From assembly GCA_009699605.1 (NCBI GenBank), contig WLNW01000003.1, positions 1-49,875 on the forward strand: a stretch of DNA of 49,875 nt. Reading direction: 5' to 3'. The notes under the pieces are model-generated. The model saw nothing but the letters and a program-made list of their open reading frames with translations. It was not told the origin of the DNA and searched no databases. The translations under genes and the position numbers were made by a program. The DNA comes from Actinomycetota bacterium (GTDB taxonomy: Bacteria > Actinomycetota > Acidimicrobiia > Acidimicrobiales > WLNW01). This document shows positions 1-8,211 of the stretch, in pieces (position 1 is the first letter of the stretch; each line of letters starts with the position of its first letter).

Positions 1-199
1 CACCAACTTCGACGAAGCCGACGTGCTGGCCCGCAACGGCATCTACCCGAAGGTCTTCCACGAGTTGCTCACGCGAGGCGTGGCGCTCGCGCCCGGTGCC
101 TACGAGGTGCTCTTCCCGAGCCTTGCGCACTCGGCGGAAGATCTCGCGCAGACTTTCGACGCCTGCGCGGCCGCGGCCAAGGCGGTCATGGCCGGCTGA
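1..199 (+). CDS. hemL: Glutamate-1-semialdehyde 2,1-aminomutase, C-terminal end (partial)
   Basis: The 5' part lies outside the window; only the last 65 residues are visible, in the frame starting at base 2, ending in TGA at 197-199. The text TNFDEADVLARNGIYPKVFH followed by LLTRGVALAPGAYEVLFPSLAHSAEDL matches the C-terminal small domain of the PLP enzyme that turns glutamate-1-semialdehyde into 5-aminolevulinate, the precursor of heme. The PLP lysine is not in view, so the call rests on the tail alone; another class III aminotransferase is possible but less likely. It converges on the next gene with a 6-base gap. Heme supply fits the cytochrome genes downstream. Confidence 0.8.
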   Translation, partial: TNFDEADVLARNGIYPKVFHELLTRGVALAPGAYEVLFPSLAHSAEDLAQTFDACAAAAKAVMAG

Positions 200-205
200 T
201 CCTGC

Positions 206-1042
206 TCAGCGATCGAGCTTGGCGCGGATCGCGTCTCGTGCCTCGACGAACTCGAGTCGGTTCTCGAAGAACGCGAACCGGGCCCGCACCTGGGCGGAGG
301 GGGACGGGCGTGCCCCACGATTGAGCGTCCATGCCATGAACGACTCGGCCAGGTCCTCGTGCACGCTCGACGACGCGTATTCGCTCACGAACTTGCGGAT
401 GTCCGTCGGTGCAGGTTCGGCCGTTCCGGCCCAGAACTCGTCGTGCCATGCGACGAGCGCGGACCCGAACTTCGCGCAACCGATCTCGATACGCAACCCG
501 TCGCAGCGAGTGCGCGACGCTGCGTTCGACGTCAGGTCGTCGGTGCGCAGCGTCAGCATGTGTGCGTACTCGTGCACCATCGTGTCCTGGAGCACCTCGT
601 CGGTCTCGGCCGGGTCGATCGACAGCACCCAGCTGTCCGGGGCGACCGACGAACGATGCACCATGCCGAGCGTGGCGTTTCGACCGTCGCTGATCACGTT
701 CATCTGGCGGATCGACAGCACGGCGTCGTCGGGCAACGTGGACTCGACCAGATCCCACAGCCGCGAGTCGCGGGCGAGATCGGTGCTCGCCGCGGGAATC
801 GCCGGGCGGCCGTCGGCCACGGCGTAAGACGCGAGGAGCACGAGCGTTGCGTCTGCGTAGTGCACCGACTCGGTGGCCCGGGCGGCGCGGCCTGCAGAAC
901 GCTCGCTCGTCTGCGCGGTGGCGATGGCGGCGAGCGCACCCGATGCAGGGCCTGGGTGGGCCGCCACGTGGACCCAGCTGGTGGACAGAGTCGCGGACGC
1001 GATGACCGCTGCGAGGAACCCGAAGTGTCGGCGCGTGCCCAT
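206..1042 (-). CDS. Secreted putative zinc metallopeptidase (HExxH)
   Basis: 278 residues. The N-terminus (MGTRRHFGFLAAVIASATLS) has an Arg-rich start and a hydrophobic core typical of a signal peptide, so export is likely. HEYAH at residues 157-161 is a zinc-binding HExxH motif, and HEDLAESF near 228-235 provides a downstream acidic residue (E229 or E233) that could be the third ligand, as in gluzincin-type peptidases. Two cysteines around 180 and 189 could form a disulfide. I do not recognise a named family and the substrate is unknown. It is a single minus-strand gene between hemL and the flavoprotein gene, separated from the latter by about 114 bases that would carry its promoter. Confidence 0.55.
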   Translation of the reverse strand: MGTRRHFGFLAAVIASATLSTSWVHVAAHPGPASGALAAIATAQTSERSAGRAARATESVHYADATLVLLASYAVADGRPAIPAASTDLARDSRLWDLVESTLPDDAVLSIRQMNVISDGRNATLGMVHRSSVAPDSWVLSIDPAETDEVLQDTMVHEYAHMLTLRTDDLTSNAASRTRCDGLRIEIGCAKFGSALVAWHDEFWAGTAEPAPTDIRKFVSEYASSSVHEDLAESFMAWTLNRGARPSPSAQVRARFAFFENRLEFVEARDAIRAKLDR

Positions 1043-1156
1043 GAACGCCGAGTGTGGTCCACGTTCACCATCTCGGGCATGAGGCGAACGGACCTCTTGG
1101 CAGAACCTTCGGCACGGGGCAGGCCCGACTTGAGGGTTCCGGAGAAGAGTTCCCGA

Positions 1157-2413
1157 TCAGCCCTTGGTGGCGGCGACGGAATCGGGCACGAGGCGGACGA
1201 GCACCGCGATGGCCTTGTATGCCGCTTCGGCCGGACCGAGCTCGTCGGGGCGCAACAGGTTCGCCATGATGCGTAAGGCCCACTCCATCAGCGAGTGCGA
1301 CTGCATGCCGACCCGGGTGAGCTCACGCATGAGCCGCGGGTTGCCGATGATCTTGGCGAACAGCCGGGCGACCTTGAAGTACAGCCGGAACTCTTCGTCG
1401 AGCAGGCGCGGGTACTCCTGGATGGCGAGCCCGTTACCGGTGGCGAGTGCCTCGGCGACGAGCGTGGCCGCGAGCCGCCCGGTTTCGTAGGCGTAGTCGA
1501 TGCCCTCGCCGTTGAACGGGTTGATCGAGCCCGCGGCGTCACCGGCGATGAGCCAGTTCGGCCCCACCTTCGGCCCGACGGAACCGCCCATAGGCAGGCG
1601 CCCGCCGGTGGGCGGCGCGACCGGCGACTCAGGATCGATCTGCCAGTGCGCGGGCAGCGTGGCCGCGAACTCTCGCATCAGGTGCGTGGTGTTGATGCTC
1701 TTCCAGTCGCGGAACGTGGACAGCAGCCCGATGCCCACGTTGATGGTGCCGTTGCCGACCGGGAAGATCCAGCCGTAGCCGGGCAGCGAGTTCCCGGCGC
1801 GGTCGCGCACGTCAAGCGCGCTCTCGATCCATGGGTCGTCGTGCATCGGGCTCTCGAAGTACCCGCGGATGGCCATGCCTTGCGGGTAGGAGCGATCACG
1901 GGCCGTGCCGAGCGCGCGACCGAAGCGCGAGTTCGAGCCGTCGGCCACGATCACGTACCGGGCTGCGATGTCCTCGGTGCGGTCGTTGTCGTGGTCGCGG
2001 ACCGTGGCGCCAACCACCATGCCGTTGCGCAGCAGCGGGGCCAGGGCTTCGGTGTGGCTTCGCAGCACGGCGCCGCGCCGCACGGCGTTCTCCGCCACGA
2101 ACGTGTCGAGCTCGGCCCGCCGGATCACGTAGCCGAAGTTCGGATAGATGGGGTGGTCGGGCCACTTCATCTCGATCGTGCGGTTGTGGGCGATCGCCCG
2201 GAGCCCATCGACGCGGTGGTAGCGGGTGAGCACGTCCGTGAGGCCCATGTCGTGGAGCTGTTTGACCCCACGCGGCGTGATGCCGTCACCGCAGGTCTTC
2301 TCGCGCGGGAACGACTTGCGCTCGACGAACACCACATCGAGACCGTGCTCGGCCGCCCAGTACGCGGCACTCGAACCGGCCGGCCCCCCGCCGATGACGA
2401 GGAGATCGTGCAT
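1157..2413 (-). CDS. Geranylgeranyl reductase family FAD-dependent oxidoreductase (menaquinone reductase-like)
   Basis: 418 residues, the usual length for the family. The N-terminal MHDLLVIGGGPAGSSAAYWA is a dinucleotide-binding GxGxxG fold for FAD; GDAAGSINPFNGEGIDYA near residue 300 is the second FAD motif of the geranylgeranyl reductase/hydroxylase superfamily. Actinobacterial members (MenJ) saturate an isoprene unit of the menaquinone tail. This role is inferred from family and from the adjacent cytochrome genes; archaeal-type lipid saturation or another flavin hydroxylase is possible. The gene is coupled to the upstream cytochrome c gene by a TGATG overlap sharing base 2413, so the two are almost certainly co-transcribed. 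Confidence 0.75.
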   Translation of the reverse strand: MHDLLVIGGGPAGSSAAYWAAEHGLDVVFVERKSFPREKTCGDGITPRGVKQLHDMGLTDVLTRYHRVDGLRAIAHNRTIEMKWPDHPIYPNFGYVIRRAELDTFVAENAVRRGAVLRSHTEALAPLLRNGMVVGATVRDHDNDRTEDIAARYVIVADGSNSRFGRALGTARDRSYPQGMAIRGYFESPMHDDPWIESALDVRDRAGNSLPGYGWIFPVGNGTINVGIGLLSTFRDWKSINTTHLMREFAATLPAHWQIDPESPVAPPTGGRLPMGGSVGPKVGPNWLIAGDAAGSINPFNGEGIDYAYETGRLAATLVAEALATGNGLAIQEYPRLLDEEFRLYFKVARLFAKIIGNPRLMRELTRVGMQSHSLMEWALRIMANLLRPDELGPAEAAYKAIAVLVRLVPDSVAATKG

Positions 2414-3162
2414 CAGCCTGCAGCAGGTGCGAGGTTGGTGATGAGCTTCTCGACGTCCTCGAGCGTGAGCGTGAGGGGGAAGGACGCGGGCAGGGCCGGG
2501 TTTTCGGCGAGGGTCTTCAGCTGCTCGAGGTCGGCTTCGGTCTGGCCACCGAAATGGATCCGCTCGTAGTAGACGACGGCGAGCAGCTGCTTGGCCGTGA
2601 GTTGCGCAGCCCAGGCCGGCATGCCGCCTGCTACCGGTCGGTTGGTGGCACCGTAGCTACCGATGGCCTTGAAGCCTTCGGAACCACGTGCGAGCCACTC
2701 GACGTGATGGGCGAAGTCGGGGAACGTGGCGAGGAGCACGCCATTCGTGAAGCCCGGGATGGCGCCGGCGCCGCCGCCCGTGGCGCCATGGCACCCCGCG
2801 CACTTGGCGTAGATGGCCTCGCCTTCGGCGAGTACCCCCTCGGCGTGGACATGAGGTTTGGACAGCGTCTGGACATAGAGGAAGGACCAGAGCGGCAAAA
2901 AGAGCAGCACTGGGGCGGCCCACCACGGGATCTTCTTGCGTGCGTTGGCGGCCCGCACCTCGGGCGTGACGACGACTTCGGGCTTCTTCGCCGCGACCAC
3001 GGGCGCAGATGCTGCGGCCTTGGCGGGCGACGAGGCCGTGGTCGCTGGCGCGGTCGAACCACCGGTGGCCGAAGCTGTCGCCGGGCCGGCGTCGCCGCCG
3101 AGGCCGAGCGCGGCGCGTCGCGCCCGGGAGCGCTCGAGGAGGTGCTCTGGAATCTCGGTCAA
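2413..3162 (-). CDS. Membrane-anchored monoheme cytochrome c with Ala-rich N-terminal linker
   Basis: 249 residues from a TTG start. The start is chosen at 3162 because GGAGG lies five bases upstream and because the resulting N-terminus, MTEIPEHLLERSRARRAALG, matches the MTEVPEHL start of the cytochrome b subunit gene at 5267; an in-frame ATG at 3228 would add 22 residues with no such match. Layout: PEHL motif (4-20), Ala/Pro-rich linker (21-75), one membrane helix (about 79-100), then a class I cytochrome c domain with heme site CAGCH (121-125) and a candidate axial Met in GGMPAW. The heme domain should face outside. It is divergent from the bc operon and probably shuttles electrons from the bc complex or to an oxidase (inference). 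Confidence 0.8.
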   Translation of the reverse strand: MTEIPEHLLERSRARRAALGLGGDAGPATASATGGSTAPATTASSPAKAAASAPVVAAKKPEVVVTPEVRAANARKKIPWWAAPVLLFLPLWSFLYVQTLSKPHVHAEGVLAEGEAIYAKCAGCHGATGGGAGAIPGFTNGVLLATFPDFAHHVEWLARGSEGFKAIGSYGATNRPVAGGMPAWAAQLTAKQLLAVVYYERIHFGGQTEADLEQLKTLAENPALPASFPLTLTLEDVEKLITNLAPAAG

Positions 3163-3553
3163 CGAATCCTCCGCAGGACTTCTGGCGGCGTCTCGAACGT
3201 CCGAAGCGGGTGCTCTCGCAGCCGCCACCGGGCGCCCGGAACCGTCTCAGCCTATGCGGATCTTGTCATGATCGGCCAAGCCGGGGTGGCATTCCCCGAC
3301 CGGCGCAGAGGTCGGCTCCGAGGGCGCCGCCGCGGCACATGAACCGCAGCTTTCGATGTGCCACGCCCAGAAGGCCCGTGCTAAACAACGCCTCACATGC
3401 CGGTCCTGACCGGCGCGTCAAAGGTGTCGCTCCCGATCCTGCTCCTCGACCCCGCCCACGCAACCGGCGAGGCCTCGTAGAAGTCAGTATCCCCGGACGC
3501 CGCTTGCTTGCTCGTACAATTGTGATCGGATTCACGAGGGAGGTGCTCGCCAC
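3163..3553. promoter_or_regulatory. Divergent intergenic region between cytochrome c and bc operon
   Basis: 391 bases with no convincing gene. On the plus strand TACAAT at 3515-3520 is a good -10 hexamer without a clear -35; it would give a leader of about 27 bases with GGGAGG ahead of the GTG at 3554. On the minus strand a TAGGCT hexamer (bases 3254-3249) lies about 87 bases upstream of the TTG start, with TTGGCC 19 bases further up, a weak promoter. No terminator or operator palindrome stood out. Confidence 0.35.
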
Positions 3554-4033
3554 GTGCTCAACGTCGCTTTCTGGTCCTCGGTGATCGTGGCTGCTGCACT
3601 CGTCGGCGGCATCTACTGGTACATGGGCCGCCGTCCGGTTGGCACCCCGCTGACCTGGGGTGAAGCCATGGTCGCCGCGGTCTACGTGTTCTTCTTGCTG
3701 TTCTGGGTCTATGGCGTCGTGCCCCACCAGTGGCTGACCTGGGCCGACAACGAGCTGCGCTGGCGGCCCGACAAGATCTTCCTGCAGCCGCGCACCAAGC
3801 CTGCGGCGTGCTCGTGGGAATGGGGTACGGCCAAGGGCTGCATCAAGTGGCCCCTGCCCATCACCGTGTCCTGGCAGACCTTGCGCGACATCGTTGCCGT
3901 GGGCATCTACGGCATCGAGCTCGGGGGCATGGGCATGCTCTGGGTCAAGTGGCAGAAGCGGGGCCAGAAAGCCGCTGTCGCCGTCGAGAAGTCCGACTTC
4001 GGGCGGCCGCTCGTGCGCGAAGGAAGCAACTGA
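3554..4033 (+). CDS. Small membrane protein, first gene of bc complex operon (unknown function)
   Basis: 159 residues from a GTG start preceded by GGGAGG ten bases upstream. Three hydrophobic segments are visible: about 5-24, 37-55 and one near 110-130 (LRDIVAVGIYGIELGGMGML). Between them is a polar loop with two cysteines (ACSWEWGTAKGC). No heme-binding CxxCH, no Fe-S motif and no recognisable family. It is coupled to the ferredoxin gene by a TGATG overlap at 4033, and everything downstream belongs to a quinol:cytochrome c oxidoreductase, so an accessory or assembly subunit of that complex is the natural guess. Not a canonical bc subunit. Confidence 0.7.
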   Translation: MLNVAFWSSVIVAAALVGGIYWYMGRRPVGTPLTWGEAMVAAVYVFFLLFWVYGVVPHQWLTWADNELRWRPDKIFLQPRTKPAACSWEWGTAKGCIKWPLPITVSWQTLRDIVAVGIYGIELGGMGMLWVKWQKRGQKAAVAVEKSDFGRPLVREGSN

Positions 4034-4449
4034 TGGGGGCCGGTGACGCCAACCCACCGATGCCCGAGTGGAGCGACGGCTATGTCCTCCAAGAGGTCGA
4101 CGCGGAATGGCTCTCGAAGGCGGTCAAGCCCAAGCAATTCATCCACATTGACCAGTCCGAGTGCATCATGTGCGAGGGATGCGTCGACATCTGTCCGTGG
4201 AAGTGCATCCACATGGTCACGCCCGATGTCATTGCTGAGGCAATTGGCACTGAGCGCCCCGGGGCCGACCCCCAAGATCACGTCGTCTTCCTCATCGATG
4301 ACGACGTCTGCACCCGTTGTGCGCTCTGTGTCGACCGGTGCCCCACCGGCGTCATCATCCTCGGCAAGGTCGGCGCGCCGCCGGCCACCGGCGATCCACA
4401 CCAACGCACCAACACGTACGGCTACGGCTACGGCATGCGGCTCGGCTGA
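4033..4449 (+). CDS. Ferredoxin-like protein with two [4Fe-4S] motifs
   Basis: 138 residues. ATG at 4033 overlaps the stop of the previous gene by one base. Two bacterial ferredoxin motifs are present: CIMCEGCVDICP (around 48-59) and CTRCALCVDRCP (around 96-107), each C-x2-C-x2-C-x3-C-P, so two [4Fe-4S] clusters as in 8Fe ferredoxins and NuoI. There is no membrane helix and no Tat signal, so it is cytoplasmic. A tail of alternating Tyr/Gly ends the protein. A dicluster ferredoxin just before cytochrome b is not part of standard bc or b6f operons; it might dock on the cytoplasmic face of the bc complex or serve nuo2 (inference). Confidence 0.85.
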   Translation: MGAGDANPPMPEWSDGYVLQEVDAEWLSKAVKPKQFIHIDQSECIMCEGCVDICPWKCIHMVTPDVIAEAIGTERPGADPQDHVVFLIDDDVCTRCALCVDRCPTGVIILGKVGAPPATGDPHQRTNTYGYGYGMRLG

Positions 4450-4476
4450 GCGCAGAGGAACTAGGAGTACACGACA

Positions 4477-5247
4477 GTGGCGACGACCAAAGCGCCGATC
4501 GGCGAGAAGCTCGCCAAGATCACCCAGCAGGTGCAGGGTTCCCAAGCATGGAACTCGATCTTCCGGCCGGGCTCGATCTTTCGCAAGGGCTACTCGGACA
4601 GCCCACGTAACCGGTCCTACGTGATCATGAACAGCGTGCTGTACCACCTTCACCCCGTGAAGGTGAAGCGTCACGCGGTCAAGGTGAGCTACACGCTGTG
4701 CCTCGGCGGGCTCAGCTTCTTCCTCTTCATCCTGCTCACCGTCACGGGTATCTTCTTGATGTTCTTCTACCGGCCTACTGCGGCCCAGGCGTGGGACGAC
4801 ATCGCCACGCTGAAGTCGTCGGTGACCTTCGGCCTGCTCGTGCGCAACATGCATCGATGGGGGGCGCACCTCATGGTGCTCTCCGTGTTCTTGCACATGG
4901 CGCGCGTCTTCTATCACGGCGCCTACAAGGCGCCGCGCGAGTTCAACTGGATCATCGGCGTCATGTTGTTGCAGCTCACGCTGCTCCTGTCGTTCACCGG
5001 CTACCTGCTGCCCTGGGACCAGCTCGCGCTTTGGGCCGTGACCGTGGGTACCAACATGATGGGTTACACCCCGGTGTTCGGTTCTCAGGTGCGCTTCGTG
5101 CTGCTCGGCGGCAAGGAGATCGGTACCGACACCTTGTTGCGCTGGTATGTGTTGCACGTCTTGCTGCTGCCATTCGTGATCGTCATCTTCATGGCGATCC
5201 ACTTCTGGCGGGTCCGCAAAGACGGCGGCATCTCGGGTCCGCTGTAG
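4477..5247 (+). CDS. Cytochrome b, N-terminal (b6-type) subunit of bc complex
   Basis: 256 residues from GTG with AGGAG ten bases upstream. Four transmembrane helices carry the heme ligands: His in RNMHRW and FLHMAR with 13 residues between, and His in LHVLLLP and AIHFW with 14 between. The 13/14 spacing is the b6f/Bacillus pattern rather than the 13/13 of mitochondrial-type cytochrome b. An arrangement like this with subunit IV in a separate gene is a split cytochrome b, unlike the one-piece QcrB of most actinobacteria. It holds both b hemes and the quinone sites with the next gene's product. Family certain; naming as petB or qcrB would be arbitrary. Confidence 0.92.
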   Translation: MATTKAPIGEKLAKITQQVQGSQAWNSIFRPGSIFRKGYSDSPRNRSYVIMNSVLYHLHPVKVKRHAVKVSYTLCLGGLSFFLFILLTVTGIFLMFFYRPTAAQAWDDIATLKSSVTFGLLVRNMHRWGAHLMVLSVFLHMARVFYHGAYKAPREFNWIIGVMLLQLTLLLSFTGYLLPWDQLALWAVTVGTNMMGYTPVFGSQVRFVLLGGKEIGTDTLLRWYVLHVLLLPFVIVIFMAIHFWRVRKDGGISGPL

Positions 5248-5266
5248 ATCAGGAGACGAGGCAACC

Positions 5267-6067
5267 ATGACCGAAGTTCCTGAACACCTCCGCAAGCGGG
5301 CCGAAGAGGCCAAGGCGAAGGCCGCGGCCAAAGCCGCGGCGGCCGCCGGTGGCGACGCGACCGAGACCACCCCAGCTGCCGCCCCGGCCGCCAGCGGTGG
5401 CGACGCGGCCGGCGCGAGCAAGATCCCCGCGCACCTCCTCGAACGTTCGAAGTCGGCACGCGACAAGGCGGCCGGTGGTGGCGGTACGGCCACGGCGCTC
5501 GCCGAGAAGCCGTCGGGCGGCGTACCGGTGATCGCCGCAGGCGGCCCACCCCCGCTGGTCACCGGGCCGGGTGGTCACACCCAGCGCCTGCTCACCGTGG
5601 TCAAGTCCGGCTCCATCCAGGACGTCAAGGCCACCCCGCAGGACAAGGTGCACACCTGGCCGCACCTGCTCGTCGTCGAGTTCGGCGCCGCGCTGCTGTG
5701 CACGGCGTTCACGCTGCTCTTCTCGGTGTGGGTCAACGCACCGTTCCTCGAGCTGGCCAACTTCAACCAGACGCCGAACCCGTCCAAGGCGCCGTGGTAC
5801 TTCCTCGGCCTCCAGGAAATGCTCACGATGTTCCACCCCATGGTGGCCGGCGTGATGGTGCCCGGTATGGGCCTCTTCGTGCTGGGCGCGGCGCCCTTCA
5901 TTGACAAGAACCCGTCGAACAAGCCCGAGGATCGCAAGTTCGCCATTGCGATCATGACCGTCCACCTTATGTTCTGGGCCACGCTCGTGATGATCGGGTC
6001 GTTCTTCCGCGGCCCGGGCTTCAACTTCGTGTTCCCGTGGAACAAGGGCATCTTCTTCGACCTCTGA
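5267..6067 (+). CDS. Cytochrome b C-terminal (subunit IV-type) protein with N-terminal PEHL/Ala-rich extension
   Basis: 266 residues. The first ~100 are not part of the usual subunit: MTEVPEHLRKRAEEAKAKAA, an Ala/Lys-rich stretch that could form a helix, then SKIPAHLLERSKSARDKAAG, i.e. two copies of a motif also found at the start of the divergent cytochrome c. From about residue 125 come three membrane helices of cytochrome b C-terminal domain. The Qo-site motif reads KAPWYFLGLQE, so the Glu of the classical PEWY is replaced by Ala-Pro; a Glu remains in LQE. Its partner is the b6-type protein encoded 20 bases upstream. Confidence 0.9.
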   Translation: MTEVPEHLRKRAEEAKAKAAAKAAAAAGGDATETTPAAAPAASGGDAAGASKIPAHLLERSKSARDKAAGGGGTATALAEKPSGGVPVIAAGGPPPLVTGPGGHTQRLLTVVKSGSIQDVKATPQDKVHTWPHLLVVEFGAALLCTAFTLLFSVWVNAPFLELANFNQTPNPSKAPWYFLGLQEMLTMFHPMVAGVMVPGMGLFVLGAAPFIDKNPSNKPEDRKFAIAIMTVHLMFWATLVMIGSFFRGPGFNFVFPWNKGIFFDL

Positions 6068-6112
6068 TGACTACTTCGCTGTGTTCCCCCACCCCCTCTT
6101 GGAGCCGCTGAC

Positions 6113-6970
6113 ATGAACGGAACCATTGTCATCGTCGCCGTGGTCCTTCTCGTGCTGGCGCTCACCACACTTGTCGTGTCGGCCATGAAGCGGCGCGACC
6201 AGGGCATGGCCATCGGCGATCTGTCGCGCGAGACCGTCAAGCGCGACAAGGGTCTCGTCGTGCCCGCGGTCGCGGATGGGGCGCCGCTCACCGGCAAGGA
6301 CATCGAGCGCGCCGCCGCGGCCGACCGAAAGAAGGAACTCGAGCCGGTTGCGCCCAAGTCCCTTGCGCCATGGGTCGCGCCCGATGCCGACGCCATCGGG
6401 GTCAGCCGTCGCCAGTTCCTCAATCGCAGCATCGTCGGCGGCATGGTGCTCTCGCTGTCCACCTTCGGCGCCGCGTGCATCGGCTTCCTGTGGCCCAAGG
6501 TCGGCGGCGGCTTCGGTTCGAAGATCCGCGTCGGCCGCGTGAGCGACCTCCTCCAAGAGATCGAGAAGGCCAACGGCTTCCTCTACCGGGCCGACGGCCG
6601 CATGTGGCTCACCGAATACCCGGCCGGCTCGATCGAGAAGGCCAAGAACATCTATTCATCCGCCGAGCTCAAGGGTATGGAAGCGGGCGTCATCGCCCTC
6701 TACCAGAAGTGCCCACACCTCGGCTGTCGGGTGCCCAGCTGCGCCACCTCGCAGTGGTTCGAGTGCCCGTGCCACGGCTCGCAGTACAACCAGGTCGGCG
6801 AGAAGCGCGGCGGTCCGGCCCCTCGTGGCATGGATCGGTTCACGATGGAGGTCACCCCTGACGGCTTCCTCCTCGTCGACACCGGCTCGGTCATCCCCGG
6901 TCCGCCGATCGGCGTCAACACCACTGGCCAAGAGGCTGAGGGCCCGCACTGCCTGGCCGGCGGACACTGA
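6113..6970 (+). CDS. qcrA: Rieske [2Fe-2S] iron-sulfur protein of bc complex
   Basis: 285 residues. An N-terminal membrane helix (about 4-23), a polar stretch, then SRRQFLNRS near residue 98, a twin-arginine-like sequence ahead of a second hydrophobic segment ([20 protein letters not shown]), and the Rieske domain with CPHLGC (around 202-207) and CPCHGS (around 220-225), the Cys/His ligands of the [2Fe-2S] cluster plus the flanking disulfide cysteines. Multiple N-terminal helices before the Tat motif are also found in actinobacterial QcrA, supporting membrane anchoring and Tat export of the head domain. It passes electrons from quinol to the cytochrome c of the next gene. Confidence 0.92.
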   Translation: MNGTIVIVAVVLLVLALTTLVVSAMKRRDQGMAIGDLSRETVKRDKGLVVPAVADGAPLTGKDIERAAAADRKKELEPVAPKSLAPWVAPDADAIGVSRRQFLNRSIVGGMVLSLSTFGAACIGFLWPKVGGGFGSKIRVGRVSDLLQEIEKANGFLYRADGRMWLTEYPAGSIEKAKNIYSSAELKGMEAGVIALYQKCPHLGCRVPSCATSQWFECPCHGSQYNQVGEKRGGPAPRGMDRFTMEVTPDGFLLVDTGSVIPGPPIGVNTTGQEAEGPHCLAGGH

Positions 6971-6987
6971 GGGGATAGGGCACACAC

Positions 6988-8211
6988 ATGCTTGTCGCAG
7001 CATCCACACAATCCGCAGTCGGTTGGGTCATCGCCGTCCTCGTCGGCTTCGGTTTCGTCGCGTACATCTACGCGAACACCCGGGCCGCCAAACCCGAGGT
7101 CGGCTCCGAGATCGCGCTCGCGGCCAACCGCAAGCCGCTCGACGATGATCAGGTGCTCGAGACCACCCGTCTCGATCGCTCGCTCTTGTTCGCGCTCTCG
7201 ATGCTCGGCATCATCGCCGTGGCCCTCCCGCTCTACTGGCTCGCCGAACCGGCTCGCATCACCAACGCGGCCGAGGGCTTCACCATCCGCAGCGAGAAGC
7301 GCGGCACGGAGCTCTTCGCCGCCAACTGCGCGCGCTGCCATGGCCCAGGCGGCACGGGAGGCATCATCGCCACCTCGATCACCGATGATGCCGGAGCGTT
7401 CGTGGCCAACGTCAGCTGGAAGGCCCCGGCCCTCACCGCGGTGCTCTCGCGCTTCAGCGAGGAGGAGGTCACCGAGATCTTGAACTACGGGCGCAACGGC
7501 GTGATGCCCGCGTGGGGTGCGCCCGGCGGTGGCCCGCTCACGGTCAACAACCTACGCGACCTCATCATCTACTTGCGCACGGTGCAGCTGCCCGAAGCGA
7601 GCATGCGCGCCAGCGTCGACGGGGGCATCCGAGACGGGGCCAAGGGCGTGATGCTCAGCGAGCGCCCGACCTTGAAGGACGCGCTTGATGCCGCAAACCG
7701 GCTGTCCGATCCTGCAGCCAAGGCAGCGGCTGTCAAGGCGGCCAACGTCGACATCGAGACCTCCCTCGACGCGTTCGTCAAGCAGATCTCCGACCCCGCG
7801 TCGCCGTTCTTCGCCTCGATCTACGGCAAGCTCGTCTTCAGCAACACCGCCGCTCAAGGTGCGTACAGCTGCGCGCGGTGCCACACGACGGGCTGGTCGT
7901 ACAACGCGACCCAGGTCACCAATACGGCTGGCACGCCCCTAGCGGTGAAGTACTCCGACGGCAACGGCTGGTTCGGCCCGTCATTGCAGGGGGGCGCGAC
8001 CACGCGCAAGTTCAACACCTCGGCCACGCATGCCGCGTTCATCACGGGCGGCTCCGAGAAGGGCAAGAAGTACGGCAACGCCGGCATCGGTAGTGGTCAG
8101 ATGCCCGGGTTCGGACCCCGCATCGATGACACGGTGAAGGTGACCTACCCAGCCATCCTCACCGAGGCCGAGATCCAGGCCGTGGTTGCCTACGAAAGGA
8201 GCATGCAATGA
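6988..8211 (+). CDS. Membrane-bound diheme cytochrome c subunit of bc complex
   Basis: 407 residues. Two membrane helices (about 11-29 and 66-86) precede two cytochrome c domains with heme sites CARCH at 114-118 and 295-299. A Met in GVMPAW may be an axial ligand of the first heme and the Met in GQMPGFGP that of the second. It follows the Rieske gene and overlaps the next gene by ATGA, so it most likely replaces cytochrome c1 as electron acceptor. Actinobacterial QcrC is also diheme but its gene precedes qcrA and qcrB; here the gene order is different. A long insertion between the two heme domains has no recognised fold. Confidence 0.88.
   Translation: MLVAASTQSAVGWVIAVLVGFGFVAYIYANTRAAKPEVGSEIALAANRKPLDDDQVLETTRLDRSLLFALSMLGIIAVALPLYWLAEPARITNAAEGFTIRSEKRGTELFAANCARCHGPGGTGGIIATSITDDAGAFVANVSWKAPALTAVLSRFSEEEVTEILNYGRNGVMPAWGAPGGGPLTVNNLRDLIIYLRTVQLPEASMRASVDGGIRDGAKGVMLSERPTLKDALDAANRLSDPAAKAAAVKAANVDIETSLDAFVKQISDPASPFFASIYGKLVFSNTAAQGAYSCARCHTTGWSYNATQVTNTAGTPLAVKYSDGNGWFGPSLQGGATTRKFNTSATHAAFITGGSEKGKKYGNAGIGSGQMPGFGPRIDDTVKVTYPAILTEAEIQAVVAYERSMQ

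Noticed and set aside
3348-3553. Open frame of Arg/Pro-rich composition between cytochrome c and bc operon
   Set aside because: Composition bias only, no Shine-Dalgarno and no similarity; treated as intergenic.
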